From positions 1-32,583 of the forward strand of contig JAJRYY010000079.1 of NCBI GenBank assembly GCA_024275565.1: a stretch of DNA of 32,583 nucleotides, in the 5' to 3' direction. A program made the position numbers and the translations under genes. Position 1 is the first letter of the stretch, and every line of letters starts with the position of its first letter. Below are positions 32,583 through 32,583 of the stretch, one piece after another. This stretch comes from Planctomycetota bacterium (GTDB lineage Bacteria; Planctomycetota; Phycisphaerae; UBA1845). Under the pieces are notes generated by a model. That model did not search any database. It saw nothing but the letters and a program-made list of their open reading frames with translations, and was not told the origin of the DNA.

Positions 32583-32583
32583 G

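Noticed and set aside
1-32583. tRNA, rRNA, IS elements, prophage genes
   Set aside because: No cloverleaf-like tRNA, rRNA segment, transposase or phage structural gene was recognised on either strand; a tRNAscan/Infernal run would settle it.

Overview
The window looks like a chromosomal segment of an environmental Gram-negative bacterium, most likely a planctomycete (PVC group). Pointers: very long secreted repeat proteins, DUF4215-type Cys-rich repeats, short dispersed hairpins built on CAGCC/GGCTG and CCACCTC/GAGGTGG, a small Cys-rich protein of a kind I associate with planctomycetes, and lipoprotein-like peptidases. The assignment is an inference from gene content. No rRNA, tRNA, insertion sequence, phage gene or CRISPR array was recognised.

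Left part (1 to 12.7 kb, + strand): three large exported proteins. The first is an Ig/PKD-like protein with a Cys-rich end, cut by the window edge and split by one in-frame TAA. The second is a thrombospondin-3-like calcium-binding protein. The third is a 1970-residue adhesin-like protein with six exact 453-bp repeats. The last two end in nearly the same C-terminal tail (Cys-Gly-x-x-Gly-Met, hydrophobic stretch, basic end), which looks like a sorting signal. A possible small lipoprotein lies between them on the - strand.

Middle part (12.8 to 28.5 kb): housekeeping and accessory enzymes. ispD lies downstream of a YacL-like PIN-TRAM membrane protein (- strand). Then come a MATE transporter, and a dnaJ / two-TM protein / pteridine-reductase-like SDR operon (+). 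A prolyl oligopeptidase lipoprotein (-) is divergent from valS (+). After valS come a FIST-domain protein, a DUF2064 transferase overlapping a cyclodeaminase-like protein, and a small Cys-rich protein. The POP/valS intergenic region holds a G-quadruplex motif, a hairpin and a 42-bp tandem repeat. The + strand is C/A-rich over most of the left half and G/T-rich from about 19 to 28 kb, whichever strand is coding.

Right part (28.5 kb to the end, all - strand, transcribed leftwards) is the most interesting. It encodes the end of an unidentified protein, a PspC-domain membrane protein, a 203-residue ESCRT-III (Snf7/CHMP)-like protein, an AAA ATPase with an N-terminal MIT-like domain and a Vps4-type core, and a protein that looks like an SPFH domain joined to a beta-propeller. 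The ESCRT-III-like protein ends in a motif resembling the MIT-interacting motif by which eukaryotic ESCRT-III recruits Vps4. Together this looks like a complete bacterial ESCRT-III/Vps4-type membrane-remodelling module coupled to phage-shock-type envelope-stress components.
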